DNA of 25,588 nt from JAYODZ01 sp965662735 (GCA_965662735.1 CBFIIU010000020.1:1-25588); one strand, 5' to 3'. Positions 6,840-14,751 are shown, numbered from the stretch's first letter. The notes: generated from the sequence alone by a model not told the origin. Numbers and translations are program-made.

Positions 6840-8027
6840 TTAGAAAATTTCGATCAGTCCAGCAGCACCCATGCCACCACCGATACACATGGTCACCACG
6901 CCATATTTCGCTTTGCGGCGCTGGCCTTCGAGCAAAATATGCCCCACCAAACGCGCACCGGTCATACCAAAAGGGTGCCCCACAGCGATAGAGCCGCCAT
7001 TGACGTTATATTTTTCATTATCAATGCCCAAGCGATCACGACAATAGAGCGCCTGGCTCGCAAACGCCTCATTGAGCTCCCATAGATCAATATCATCAAC
7101 CGAAAGGCCGTGGCGTTCGAGCAAACGAGGGACCGCAAAAACTGGGCCAATGCCCATTTCATCCGGCTCACACCCTGCGACAGTGAACCCACGGAAAGCG
7201 CCCAATGGAGTTAATCCACGACGCTCGGCTTCCTTGGCTTCCATAACCACAACAGCCGCAGCACCGTCGGAAAGCTGAGAGGCATTGCCCGCTGTTACAA
7301 ATTTATCGTCGCCGCGCACTGGGGCCAAAGAGGCCAAGCCTTCAAGCTTCGTATCGGGCCGATTGCACTCATCGCGATCGACGGTGTAATCGACGATTGA
7401 TTCTTCACCGGTCTCTTTGTTTTTCACTTTCATTTTTGTTTGCATCGGAACAATTTCGTCGGCAAACAAATTATTCGCTTGAGCCGCCGCCATACGCTGC
7501 TGGCTTTGCAACGCATATTCGTCTTGATAGTCGCGGGCCACGCCATAACGCTCGGCCACAATATCAGCCGTCTCAATCATCGCCATCCACAAGGCGGGGT
7601 GACGTGCCATCAGGCTTTCTTCGGTGTAATTATTCAGATTAATGCCCTGCATACTGGTCAAAGAGATCGACTCAACGCCCGCACCAATCGCAATAGGAAC
7701 ACCCTCATTCACCACACGACCCGCTGCAATGGCAATGCTTTGCAGGCCAGACGAGCAATAGCGGTTAACCGTAAAGCCAGATGTCGTAACCGGACAGCCC
7801 GCCCACAAGGCCGCCAAACGGCCTGTATTATGGCCCGTGGCGCCTTCAGGGTTACCACAGCCCATCACCACATCTTCGACATCCCCAGGCTCAATCCCGG
7901 CACGTGCAATGGCGTGCTTGACGGCATGTCCGCCCAATGCGGCGCCATGCGTTATGTTGAACCCACCGCGCCCTGATTTCGCCAGGCCGGTCCTCGCTGT
8001 TGAGACAATGACAGCTTCTCGTGACAT
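6840..8027 (-). CDS. thiolase (acetyl-CoA C-acyltransferase family)
   Basis: 395 residues, full length for the thiolase family. The nucleophilic cysteine is C91 (NRYCSSG). NEAFASQ, the GGSIAVGHPFG histidine motif (H351) and the CIGGGMGAAG cysteine motif (C381) follow in the usual order. The family either cleaves 3-ketoacyl-CoA (beta-oxidation) or condenses two acetyl-CoA. The sequence does not settle which; the long NNLFADEIVP...VDYTVDRDE insert region resembles FadA/FadI-like degradative enzymes more than PhaA. No hydratase/dehydrogenase partner is adjacent. AGGAAG precedes the ATG. The gene is monocistronic: two hairpins follow it and a divergent gene lies upstream. Confidence 0.93.
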   Translation of the reverse strand: MSREAVIVSTARTGLAKSGRGGFNITHGAALGGHAVKHAIARAGIEPGDVEDVVMGCGNPEGATGHNTGRLAALWAGCPVTTSGFTVNRYCSSGLQSIAIAAGRVVNEGVPIAIGAGVESISLTSMQGINLNNYTEESLMARHPALWMAMIETADIVAERYGVARDYQDEYALQSQQRMAAAQANNLFADEIVPMQTKMKVKNKETGEESIVDYTVDRDECNRPDTKLEGLASLAPVRGDDKFVTAGNASQLSDGAAAVVVMEAKEAERRGLTPLGAFRGFTVAGCEPDEMGIGPVFAVPRLLERHGLSVDDIDLWELNEAFASQALYCRDRLGIDNEKYNVNGGSIAVGHPFGMTGARLVGHILLEGQRRKAKYGVVTMCIGGGMGAAGLIEIF

Positions 8028-8120
8028 AGTTTATCTTCCTTTCACACTGGTATTTCCATCCGTCTTTGAATGTGGTGTCAGACTAACCAAAAATTAACGA
8101 ACAACAAGACATAATGATCC

Positions 8121-8176
8121 TGTATCCGGTGACTGTGCATAACAAAAATATAATAAAACACACGACACCGGATACA
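8121..8176. repeat. 56-bp element with perfect 11-bp terminal inverted repeats
   Basis: TGTATCCGGTG (8121-8131) and CACCGGATACA (8166-8176) are exact inverted copies around a 34-nt AT-rich centre. The element starts TGT and ends ACA, and TCC occurs immediately outside both ends (8118-8120 and 8177-8179), which could be a 3-bp target duplication. It lies in the divergent intergenic region between the thiolase and msrB. It could be a miniature mobile-element relic or an operator/hairpin. Confidence 0.55.
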
Positions 8177-8192
8177 TCCCTCCGCGCAGAAG

Positions 8193-8222
8193 ACCTCACC
8201 TCACCTCATTTCACCTCATTTG
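8193..8222. repeat. short tandem repeat ACCTC/ACCTCATTTC upstream of msrB
   Basis: Two ACCTC copies (8193-8197, 8198-8202) are followed by two near-identical 10-mers, ACCTCATTTC (8203-8212) and ACCTCATTTG (8213-8222). It is non-coding, between the 56-bp inverted-repeat element and the msrB start. Confidence 0.6.
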
Positions 8223-8306
8223 AATGGCTCCTTTTCCGCGCCCGACATAATTTTGCCGCATTACTGCTGAATTTTGATACACTCTCGCTCAAAGAGGAGG
8301 CTCACA

Positions 8307-8882
8307 ATGACCCAAATCGTTACACCATTGCGCACTATTGCTCATTTCGGAGATCGGGCGACGCGCGCCGCGCGCATACTGTTCGTGTGGCTGAGCGCAA
8401 CACTGAACGCAACACTCGGTTCAGCCTTGGCAGATTGGCAACAGTTTAAGAAGCCGGAAGACACGGAGCTGCGCGATCGCCTGACCGCCTTGCAATATTC
8501 AGTAACCCAAAATGACGACACCGAGCCGCCCTATCAAAATCGCTATTGGAACACCAAAGATGTGGGCATTTATGTGGATGTCGTGAGTGGCGAGCCACTT
8601 TTTTCATCACGCGACAAATATGATAGCGGCACAGGATGGCCCTCCTTTTCGCGGCCCATTAGCCCTGATGTCGTTACCGAGCAAACGGACTGGAAATTGA
8701 TTCTGCCGCGCACCGAGATCCGGTCGCGCTATGCAGATAGCCATTTAGGCCACGTCTTTGATGATGGGCCGGAGCCAACCGGAAAACGCTATTGCATGAA
8801 TTCGGCGGCTTTGCGCTTTATCCCCTTGGCCGAGATGGAGGCTGCAGGCTATGGCGCCTTCATCCCTCTGGTGCAGCCGTAA
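8307..8882 (+). CDS. msrB: peptide-methionine (R)-S-oxide reductase, probably exported
   Basis: 191 residues from the ATG at 8307, chosen because AGAGGAGG (8293-8300) sits 6 nt upstream; a more upstream ATG at 8274 has no such site. Residues 23-42 (ILFVWLSATLNATLGSALA) look like a signal-peptide hydrophobic core ending in an A-x-A cleavage site before DW, so the enzyme probably acts in the periplasm. The MsrB domain follows: YWNTKDVGIY, KYDSGTGWPSF, SRYADSHLGHVFDDGP and the catalytic RYCMNSAALRF. The protein has a single cysteine, that catalytic one. The CxxC pairs of zinc-binding MsrBs and any resolving cysteine are missing, so reduction would need direct attack by an external thiol. It is divergent from the thiolase and tail-to-tail with the next hydrolase. 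Confidence 0.92.
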   Translation: MTQIVTPLRTIAHFGDRATRAARILFVWLSATLNATLGSALADWQQFKKPEDTELRDRLTALQYSVTQNDDTEPPYQNRYWNTKDVGIYVDVVSGEPLFSSRDKYDSGTGWPSFSRPISPDVVTEQTDWKLILPRTEIRSRYADSHLGHVFDDGPEPTGKRYCMNSAALRFIPLAEMEAAGYGAFIPLVQP

Positions 8883-8919
8883 GCCCCACCGTGAAGAGAG
8901 GCGGAGGCGGCACTAACGC

Positions 8920-9825
8920 CTAGGCTGATCTTAACAAATCACAGCCACGGGCAAAGGACATCATTTCCGTGCGCACCAGATCGGGCACCTGCATCGGCAA
9001 AAAATGCCCCGTGTCAGCGATCGATTTTATAAACGCGCAGTTTCGATTTTGAGCGAAGGCCTCAGGTGCGAACACGGTCGAGCCTCGCCCCGCCATTAAG
9101 ACAGCCGACGGCTGCGTCAGCTGTCTTACCGCACCGGTGCTATCATGGCCCTGTGCCGCAAAATTTGCGGCTTCCCAGAGCGGATCGCAAGCAAGGCGCA
9201 CACCCGTCTCGGTTTTAATCGTGCCGCCTTGCACATAGGCTTTGAGGAACGCGGTTTCCCAGGTCGAGAAAGCGCCGCGCCCTGTATAGGCCTTGATTAA
9301 TGCCGGCGCACTGGGCCAATCCGCGCGCCGACGTTTTGCCGTGGCTGCCATAGGGTTGGCACGATCGCCGATCAGCCGATACAAGACCGACATCATCACC
9401 CGACGACGCCAGGGGATAATCACCGGATCCACCAAAAACAAAGCCTGCGCAGCATCCGCTTGCGCGGCGGCGGCCAAAGCACTCACACAGCCGCCCATTG
9501 AATGCCCCGCCAACATCAGCGACGACTGAGGATGTCGGCCCGAAATCCACTGGATCAGCCGCAAAAGATCATCACGGTAAACATACCAATTTTTATGCCG
9601 AGCTGGGTCTGCGGGTAAGGTTGACAATCCATGTCCGCGGGCGTCGCTGGCGTAAATATGGAAATGCTCAGCGAGCGGCGCAAGCAAGGGCGCATAGGTG
9701 CGGGCGTTAAATCCGTTCGCATGTGCCCAATGCAAAACCGGCGCACCCGCCGGTCCTTTCCAGTAGCAGACGGACATATACCCTGTTTCGGTTTCAAGCT
9801 TTAAGCGACGCATAGTTTGCGACAT
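8920..9825 (-). CDS. alpha/beta hydrolase
   Basis: 301 residues from the ATG at 9825, preceded by AGGAG at about 10 nt; a GTG at 9834 is in frame but too close to that site. It has the alpha/beta-hydrolase fold: an HANGF oxyanion-side loop (36-40), the DARGHG strand-turn, the nucleophile elbow GHSMGG with S109, and a late DTGHFLP histidine. The usual acid-bearing GxxD segment reads MAGRGSTVF, with no obvious aspartate, so the acid is either displaced or replaced. There is no signal peptide. The substrate is unknown; candidates are esters, lactones or haloalkanes. It ends 37 nt from the msrB stop, convergently. Confidence 0.85.
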   Translation of the reverse strand: MSQTMRRLKLETETGYMSVCYWKGPAGAPVLHWAHANGFNARTYAPLLAPLAEHFHIYASDARGHGLSTLPADPARHKNWYVYRDDLLRLIQWISGRHPQSSLMLAGHSMGGCVSALAAAAQADAAQALFLVDPVIIPWRRRVMMSVLYRLIGDRANPMAATAKRRRADWPSAPALIKAYTGRGAFSTWETAFLKAYVQGGTIKTETGVRLACDPLWEAANFAAQGHDSTGAVRQLTQPSAVLMAGRGSTVFAPEAFAQNRNCAFIKSIADTGHFLPMQVPDLVRTEMMSFARGCDLLRSA

Positions 9826-9877
9826 CGACCTCACGCTCCTATGCCCTGGGGCGAACTCATTTCAGACAACATATTTC

Positions 9878-9922
9878 TGTCGGCGACACATAGGCTTCGC
9901 CGACATCCTCATCTCGCCGACA
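9878..9922. promoter_or_regulatory. three copies of the 9-mer TCGCCGACA, one inverted, in a divergent promoter region
   Basis: TGTCGGCGA at 9878-9886 is the inverse of TCGCCGACA at 9897-9905 and 9914-9922. The two direct copies are 17 bp apart. The cluster lies between the divergently transcribed alpha/beta hydrolase and TSUP genes, a natural place for an operator. No regulator is encoded next to it. The rest of 9826-10046 shows no gene. Confidence 0.45.
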
Positions 9923-10046
9923 CCATGCCATTTTTCCTTGTCTCGTCAAGCGCTAGGCAAGTCGCGACGAACATGATAGCAACACTTAACGGCATAGGTG
10001 GCAACCAGGAACGGCGCCACTGCGCGTTTTGAAGGCGGGACTTGTG

Positions 10047-10970
10047 ATGCAAATCTACCTCCCCATCGCTGAGGTCAGTGTCAACATCTTTCTCATTCTG
10101 GGCATGGGTGGTCTGGTCGGTGTTCTCTCGGGCATGTTTGGCGTAGGCGGTGGCTTTTTAATGACCCCGTTACTCATTTTCGCCGGCATTCCCCCCGCCG
10201 TTGCCGTGGGCACAGAAGCCGCACAAATTGTCGCCTCATCTGTATCCGGCGGACTGGCTTATTGGCAAAGGCGGGCCATCGATATTCGCATGGGCTGTGT
10301 CTTACTGACCGGAGGGATTGCGGGATCGATTGTCGGGGTTTGGTTGTTCACGCTCATTCGTCAACTTGGGCAAGTCGATCTGTTAATCTCGATAAGCTAT
10401 GTACTGTTTCTCGGCATTATTGGCCTGTTAATGTTGCGCGAGAGTATGCGCGCGATGGCAGCGGCGCGGCGCGGACAATCCTTGAGCGTCAAGCGCCCGG
10501 GACAGCATAGCTGGCTCTTAAAATTGCCGCCGCGAATCCGCTTTCGTCAATCGAAGCTCTATATCAGTATTATCCCGCCCTTGCTCATCGGTTTTGTTGT
10601 TGGCATTTTATCGGCCATTATGGGGGTGGGCGGCGGCTTTATCATGGTCCCCGCGATGATTTATTTGCTGCGCATGCCAACCAATGTTGTGATTGGTACC
10701 TCGCTCTTTCAAATTATTTTCGTCACCTCCTCCGTCACCATTTTGCACGCGGTTAATAATCAGTCGGTTGATATTTTATTGGCCGTTTTATTGATGGTTG
10801 GTGGCGCTTTGGGCGCACAAGTCGGCGCCCGGCTGGGGCAGAAGCTCCGGGGCGAGGAGTTACGGGCGCTGCTGGCGGTCATTGTCCTCAGTGTGGCGGC
10901 GAAGTTGTTATATGATCTCATGCGTTATCCGGATGAATTATTCTCATTTGTCGAGTTCGGTCTATGGTAA
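10047..10970 (+). CDS. TSUP (TauE/SafE) family permease, putative sulfite/sulfonate exporter
   Basis: 307 residues. The ATG at 10047 is chosen with a purine-rich site (AAGGCGGGA) upstream; a TTG at 10029 is in frame but less likely. It shows the internal two-fold repeat typical of TSUP: GMFGVGGGFLMTPLL near residue 30 and AIMGVGGGFIMVPAM near 200, each opening a bundle of about four helices. A basic cytoplasmic loop lies between them (about 135-170). The family moves sulfur-containing anions such as sulfite or sulfoacetate across the inner membrane; the substrate here is inference. It overlaps the next gene by 7 nt, a pairing with Alph_Pro_TM proteins that recurs in Alphaproteobacteria. Confidence 0.9.
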   Translation: MQIYLPIAEVSVNIFLILGMGGLVGVLSGMFGVGGGFLMTPLLIFAGIPPAVAVGTEAAQIVASSVSGGLAYWQRRAIDIRMGCVLLTGGIAGSIVGVWLFTLIRQLGQVDLLISISYVLFLGIIGLLMLRESMRAMAAARRGQSLSVKRPGQHSWLLKLPPRIRFRQSKLYISIIPPLLIGFVVGILSAIMGVGGGFIMVPAMIYLLRMPTNVVIGTSLFQIIFVTSSVTILHAVNNQSVDILLAVLLMVGGALGAQVGARLGQKLRGEELRALLAVIVLSVAAKLLYDLMRYPDELFSFVEFGLW

Positions 10971-11851
10971 GGTGCGCGGCTCTTTGGCTCCTCTTCTTGG
11001 CGCTTACCCAAGTATCGCTGGGGCCCTTATCGCTGGGACCCTTATCGCTGGGACCCTTATCGCTGAGCCCCTTATCCCCGAGTTACGCAAGCGAGCGCCC
11101 CACACCCTTTGAACCCGCCGCTTCACATGCCAGCGCGCCGAGTGCAAGTAACTCAAGTGCCAGTGCCTTAATTGCCGATATCTCAGTTGATAATATTGGC
11201 ATTGCAACAAATTTCACGGGCGAGAAACTTTTGATGTTTGGGTCAATCAGCGGCACGCCGCACACCAACCCAGATATCGTCATTACCATTCGCGGCCCAA
11301 CCGCCGATGTGATCATTCGAAAGAAACAAAAAACCTATGGTATTTGGACCAATGCGCATGAAACAAAAATAGGTCCTGTGCCCGCATTCTATGCCGTGCT
11401 GAGCAACCGCCCCTTATCTGAAATAGCGGCGCCCACACTCTTGGCCGATTATGAATTAGGCGTTCCAGCGGTTCGCTATGAACAAATAGATGGGCGCCTT
11501 GAGGCGGACGAGCTGGCCAACTATGTAAGCTCCTATAAACGGCTCAAGCAAAATGACGGCCTTTATCGTGCTGAGGAAAATCGGGTCGCGATTGTCGCAA
11601 ATCGGCTTTTTCGAGCGGAGGTGGCAATGCCATCCAATATGCCGCTCGGCAAATACCATATCGAATTTCATCTGTTCGAAAATGGCCGCTTAATCGCCCG
11701 ACAATCCGACGCCCTTGAAGTTGACTATACGGGTTTGGAAAATACATTACACTCAATGGCCTATCAAATGCCCTGGGCCTATGGTGTTCTTGCTGTCATT
11801 CTCGCATTTTTCATGGGATGGGCGATCGGCACTATTTTCCGGCAACGCTAG
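10964..11851 (+). CDS. Alph_Pro_TM / TIGR02186 family envelope protein
   Basis: 295 residues. An N-terminal signal peptide (about 1-36) has a core built of repeated SLGPL units, ending near SYASE. A low-complexity Ala/Ser stretch follows (about 45-68), then a beta-rich domain beginning IADISVDNIGIATNFTGEKLLMFG. Near the C-terminus is a single membrane helix (about 270-291) with a short basic cytoplasmic end (FRQR). This matches the 'putative transmembrane protein (Alph_Pro_TM)' family found in Alphaproteobacteria, whose function is not established. The start overlaps the TSUP stop (ATGGTAA), so the two are translationally coupled and probably work together, the beta domain facing the periplasm. 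Confidence 0.85.
   Translation: MVRCAALWLLFLALTQVSLGPLSLGPLSLGPLSLSPLSPSYASERPTPFEPAASHASAPSASNSSASALIADISVDNIGIATNFTGEKLLMFGSISGTPHTNPDIVITIRGPTADVIIRKKQKTYGIWTNAHETKIGPVPAFYAVLSNRPLSEIAAPTLLADYELGVPAVRYEQIDGRLEADELANYVSSYKRLKQNDGLYRAEENRVAIVANRLFRAEVAMPSNMPLGKYHIEFHLFENGRLIARQSDALEVDYTGLENTLHSMAYQMPWAYGVLAVILAFFMGWAIGTIFRQR
11013..11072 (+). repeat. four 15-bp tandem units inside a signal-peptide coding region
   Basis: Units at 11013-11027, 11028-11042, 11043-11057 and 11058-11072 share the pattern TATCGCTGGGRCCCT; the middle two are identical. Each encodes five residues, LSLGP in register, so copy changes keep the frame and only lengthen or shorten the hydrophobic core of the signal peptide. 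Confidence 0.9.
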
Positions 11852-11907
11852 TCGCCTCTGCGCCCTTACCCTTACCGCTCTGAAGTGGTAGATCCAAGGA
11901 GACCGAA

Positions 11908-12660
11908 TTGGAGAATTTTCATCTCGCCGCGCTCGCTGCTCTCTCGGGAGGCATTTTGAGTTTTATTTCGCCTTGCGTCTTGCCCCTCGTCCCGGGCTAT
12001 TTATGTTTTGCGGCGGGCTTAAACTTTGATGACTTAACCGACAATAAACCCGATCTGCGTCGACGCATTGTTCAGGGCGCTCTATTTTTTGTTTTGGGGT
12101 TCAGCGTTGTTTTTATTGCTCTCGGAGCATCTGCCTCGGCACTGAGCGGGCTATTACTCGACCATAAAGTTTTGCTCAGCCAAATTGCTGGCATTGTCAT
12201 TATCGCCTTTGGCATTCACCTCACGGGCCTTTTAAAATTTGCGCCGCTTTTGCGTGAAATCAGGATCAGCGCGCCCATGCAGACAAGTGCCACCTCCCCA
12301 TACCGTCAATATGGGATCGCCTTTATTATCGGTCTCGCTTTTGCTTTCGGCTGGACACCGTGCATCGGTCCCATACTCGCAACTATTTTGACCCTGGCCG
12401 CTGGCCGCGACAGCATGAGTGAGGGGATCATCCTGCTGAGCCTTTATGCGGCTGGGCTTGGCATTCCGTTCGTGCTGGCGGCGATGAGCGTCGGGCGCTT
12501 TTTGTCGACAAGCCAACGCTTGCGGCGGCACTTGCCCCTCATTGAAAAGCTGGCCGGCGGCCTGTTGATTGTCACGGGTGCGCTCATTCTGGCCGGCACT
12601 TTGCAGACACTTGCAAGCTATCTGCTGGATTGGTTTCCCGCGCTCTCGCGTCTCGGCTAG
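11908..12660 (+). CDS. ccdA: CcdA-type cytochrome c biogenesis / thiol-disulfide transmembrane protein
   Basis: 250 residues starting at TTG, supported by AAGGAG (11896-11901) 6 nt upstream. About six membrane helices. The two redox cysteines that define CcdA/DsbD-beta proteins are C23 (ISPCVLPLVPG) and C152 (GWTPCIGPIL), in the expected symmetrical Pro-rich contexts. The protein passes electrons from cytoplasmic thioredoxin to periplasmic thiol proteins, for example for cytochrome c maturation. It follows the TSUP/Alph_Pro_TM pair by 56 nt on the same strand. It ends in CTAG, which also contains the stop of the convergent hydrolase gene (4-nt tail overlap). Confidence 0.93.
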   Translation: MENFHLAALAALSGGILSFISPCVLPLVPGYLCFAAGLNFDDLTDNKPDLRRRIVQGALFFVLGFSVVFIALGASASALSGLLLDHKVLLSQIAGIVIIAFGIHLTGLLKFAPLLREIRISAPMQTSATSPYRQYGIAFIIGLAFAFGWTPCIGPILATILTLAAGRDSMSEGIILLSLYAAGLGIPFVLAAMSVGRFLSTSQRLRRHLPLIEKLAGGLLIVTGALILAGTLQTLASYLLDWFPALSRLG

Positions 12661-13685
12661 TCGCGAAGCGCCGTGGCCAAGGTCCGCGCCAGTTGCGCAC
12701 TGGCCAGCTGAGCGGCTTTACTCACATTCCCCATAATCAAAAAACTATGGGTGAGATGACCAAAGCAAAAATGCGTCACATCATTGCCAGCTTCCTTCAG
12801 GCGCTCCGCATAGGCATTGCCCTGATCGCGAATGGGATCGAAACCCGCTGTCGCAATAATTGCCGGCGGCAACCCTTTTACGCTCTTTGCTTTAAGAGGG
12901 TTGGCCAGAGGCGAGTTCAGTAATTTTCCATCCGGAAAAACCATTGCATTGAACAAATCCATAGTTTGACTATTGAGGGGAAAACACTCCGCACACGAGA
13001 CCACAGAGCCCGTTTCCTGAAGATCGGTCGATACCCAAGGGTAGACCAATAATTGCGCGACAGGCTGTGTTTTGGTGCGCCGCGCCTTTACTTTCAAACA
13101 TACATTTGCGGCCAATAAGCCACCCGCACTATCGCCCGCGACAGCGACACGCTTTGGATCAATATTCAGCTCGGCGGCATGATCTTGAACATATTGCCAG
13201 AGCGACAAAGCATCATCGATTGCGGCGGGAAATGCATGCTCGGGGCACAAACGATACTCCAATGAAATCACCCGCGCCTGACACTCATCCGCAAGGACTG
13301 TGCAGAAGCTATCGTCACTGTCGACATCCATCAAAACCAGACCGCCTTGGTGAAAAAACAAAATGGCGGGAGCCGTGTCGTCGGCGATCTGTGTCGGAGC
13401 ATAGACGCGCACAGATAAAGGGGCGCCATCGCCATGCCAAATAGTATCATAGCTCTCAATTCCAGCCCGGCGCGGTTCATTTGTAGATAGGCACATGTCA
13501 CGCACGCCGGCCCGCATGGTCTCAATGTTTTCAGGAGCGGGTGCGCCTGCGGCCATTTTGCCAAGCAATTGCATATTCGCGTCCAACGTATATCCATCAA
13601 TTGTCACAGGAGATCCTGCGAGCAGCCGCACCAGGGGAGAGGGTAGGTTTTTTAAAACTCCAAGTATTACGCGTTGCATGTTCAT
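12657..13685 (-). CDS. HSL-family alpha/beta hydrolase (esterase/lipase)
   Basis: 342 residues. It matches the hormone-sensitive-lipase esterase family: an oxyanion motif HQGG at 112-115 (normally HGGG), the nucleophile GDSAGG with S186, D283 in GFDPIRDQG and H313 in THSF. The HGGG-to-HQGG change leaves two of the three glycines. There is no signal peptide; it is likely cytoplasmic, acting on short acyl esters. CAGGAGAAG precedes the ATG. It lies 54 nt downstream of the TetR gene on the same strand, so that regulator is its likely controller. Its stop overlaps the ccdA stop. Confidence 0.88.
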   Translation of the reverse strand: MNMQRVILGVLKNLPSPLVRLLAGSPVTIDGYTLDANMQLLGKMAAGAPAPENIETMRAGVRDMCLSTNEPRRAGIESYDTIWHGDGAPLSVRVYAPTQIADDTAPAILFFHQGGLVLMDVDSDDSFCTVLADECQARVISLEYRLCPEHAFPAAIDDALSLWQYVQDHAAELNIDPKRVAVAGDSAGGLLAANVCLKVKARRTKTQPVAQLLVYPWVSTDLQETGSVVSCAECFPLNSQTMDLFNAMVFPDGKLLNSPLANPLKAKSVKGLPPAIIATAGFDPIRDQGNAYAERLKEAGNDVTHFCFGHLTHSFLIMGNVSKAAQLASAQLARTLATALRD

Positions 13686-13739
13686 CTGCTTCTCCTGTTT
13701 AATCCTATTATTCCTATCCAGCCGACTGGTAGGCCCGAT

Positions 13740-14378
13740 CTATAAAGCCTTTTTTTTGAGGTTCGGCGCAGGCACGATGTTAAAATCGGACATGCCGTTG
13801 AGGAATAAGCGGGTTGCAAATTGTACCGCTTGCTCCGGGTCAACGGGACGCCTGTTCATCATCTCAGCAACCAGCGAAAAGGCCACGCCCCCAATTGCCG
13901 CAGTCAAATAGTCAATATCTTGCTCAGGAATAACCCCGGCATCCATCGCAGCCGCAACGTCGGCGCGCAATTCATGAAGACCGGTGCGCGCCTGGTGATC
14001 CTCCATAGCAATCAGGCTTCCATTATAGGTCTGATTTGAGCGCAACATCATGAAAATATCGGGGTGTTTGGCATAATAGGTGAAATAGATGCGAAAACTG
14101 CCCGCAATAAATTCCTCAAAACTCGAGGCCTGATTGCGCGCGGCGCGTAATTGTGTGCGCAGACTGTCGCCAACTTCATTGACCACAGCGCGAAAAACCT
14201 CTTCTTTGTTACTGAAGTAATTATAAAACGTTCCCGCGGCGAGATCGGTTTGGCGGATAATATCCCGCACCGTAGTGGCTCCAAAACCGTGAATCCCGAA
14301 AAGCTGGATCGCTGCTCGCAAAATCGCGTTGCGATTTTCGACCCGGTTCAGTTCTCGGCGGCCTTTTTTCTCACTCAT
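13740..14378 (-). CDS. TetR-family transcriptional regulator
   Basis: 212 residues. The N-terminal TetR helix-turn-helix runs from about 17 to 65, with the typical NAILRAAIQLFGIHGFGATTVRDII and GTFYNYFSNKEEVF segments. The C-terminal ligand domain (about 75-200) is helical and includes FRIYFTYYAKHP and LFLNGM, as in regulators with acyl/lipid-type ligands. The start overlaps the upstream arsC-like stop (ATGA). It probably represses its own operon end and the esterase gene 54 nt downstream. Its ligand cannot be told from sequence. The gene ends over a homopolymer of A in the C-terminal KKKAL region. Confidence 0.92.
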   Translation of the reverse strand: MSEKKGRRELNRVENRNAILRAAIQLFGIHGFGATTVRDIIRQTDLAAGTFYNYFSNKEEVFRAVVNEVGDSLRTQLRAARNQASSFEEFIAGSFRIYFTYYAKHPDIFMMLRSNQTYNGSLIAMEDHQARTGLHELRADVAAAMDAGVIPEQDIDYLTAAIGGVAFSLVAEMMNRRPVDPEQAVQFATRLFLNGMSDFNIVPAPNLKKKAL

Positions 14379-14731
14379 CTCGACGGTCGGCTCAGTATTT
14401 CATGCACCCGCTCAGGCGGGCGCGCAATCACAGCCCGTGTTCCGCTGAGAATAATGGGTCGCTCAATTAAAATAGGATGATTAACCATGGCTGCCAACAA
14501 GGCGGCGTCATCTGCCTGAGCCAATCCAAGCTCTTTATAAACGGGCTCTCCGGTGCGCATCATCTCGCGCGGGGTACATCCCAATTGCGACAGGACACCG
14601 GAAATCTCATCGGCTGATAATGGATCTGTTAAATAGAGGCGGATGTCGACATCGACGCCCGCTTCTTCGAGCAAAGCCAGCGCTTGGCGCGATTTAGAAC
14701 AACGCGGATTATGCCATATCGTTAAACGCAT
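14375..14731 (-). CDS. arsC: ArsC-family (glutaredoxin-type) arsenate reductase
   Basis: 118 residues from the ATG at 14731 (an in-frame ATG at 14743 adds MTSK; its only purine site, GGAAG, touches it). The family core starts at once: LTIWHNPRCSKSRQAL, with catalytic C11, then a late GTRAVIARPPE segment as in ArsC. By family it reduces arsenate to arsenite with glutathione/glutaredoxin. There are no ars transporter or ArsR genes nearby, so a general redox or YfgD-like role is equally possible. It lies between pyrD and tetR in a tight minus-strand run and overlaps tetR by 4 nt. Confidence 0.88.
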   Translation of the reverse strand: MRLTIWHNPRCSKSRQALALLEEAGVDVDIRLYLTDPLSADEISGVLSQLGCTPREMMRTGEPVYKELGLAQADDAALLAAMVNHPILIERPIILSGTRAVIARPPERVHEILSRPSR

Positions 14732-14751
14732 CTTACTCGTCATCTTCCAAC

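Noticed and set aside
7440..7976. 178-codon open frame on the plus strand, antisense to the thiolase
   Set aside because: Its residues are low-complexity shadow sequence of the thiolase codons, and the minus-strand frame has all thiolase motifs at full length.
8274..8306. upstream in-frame ATG for msrB
   Set aside because: No ribosome site before it, whereas 8307 has AGAGGAGG.
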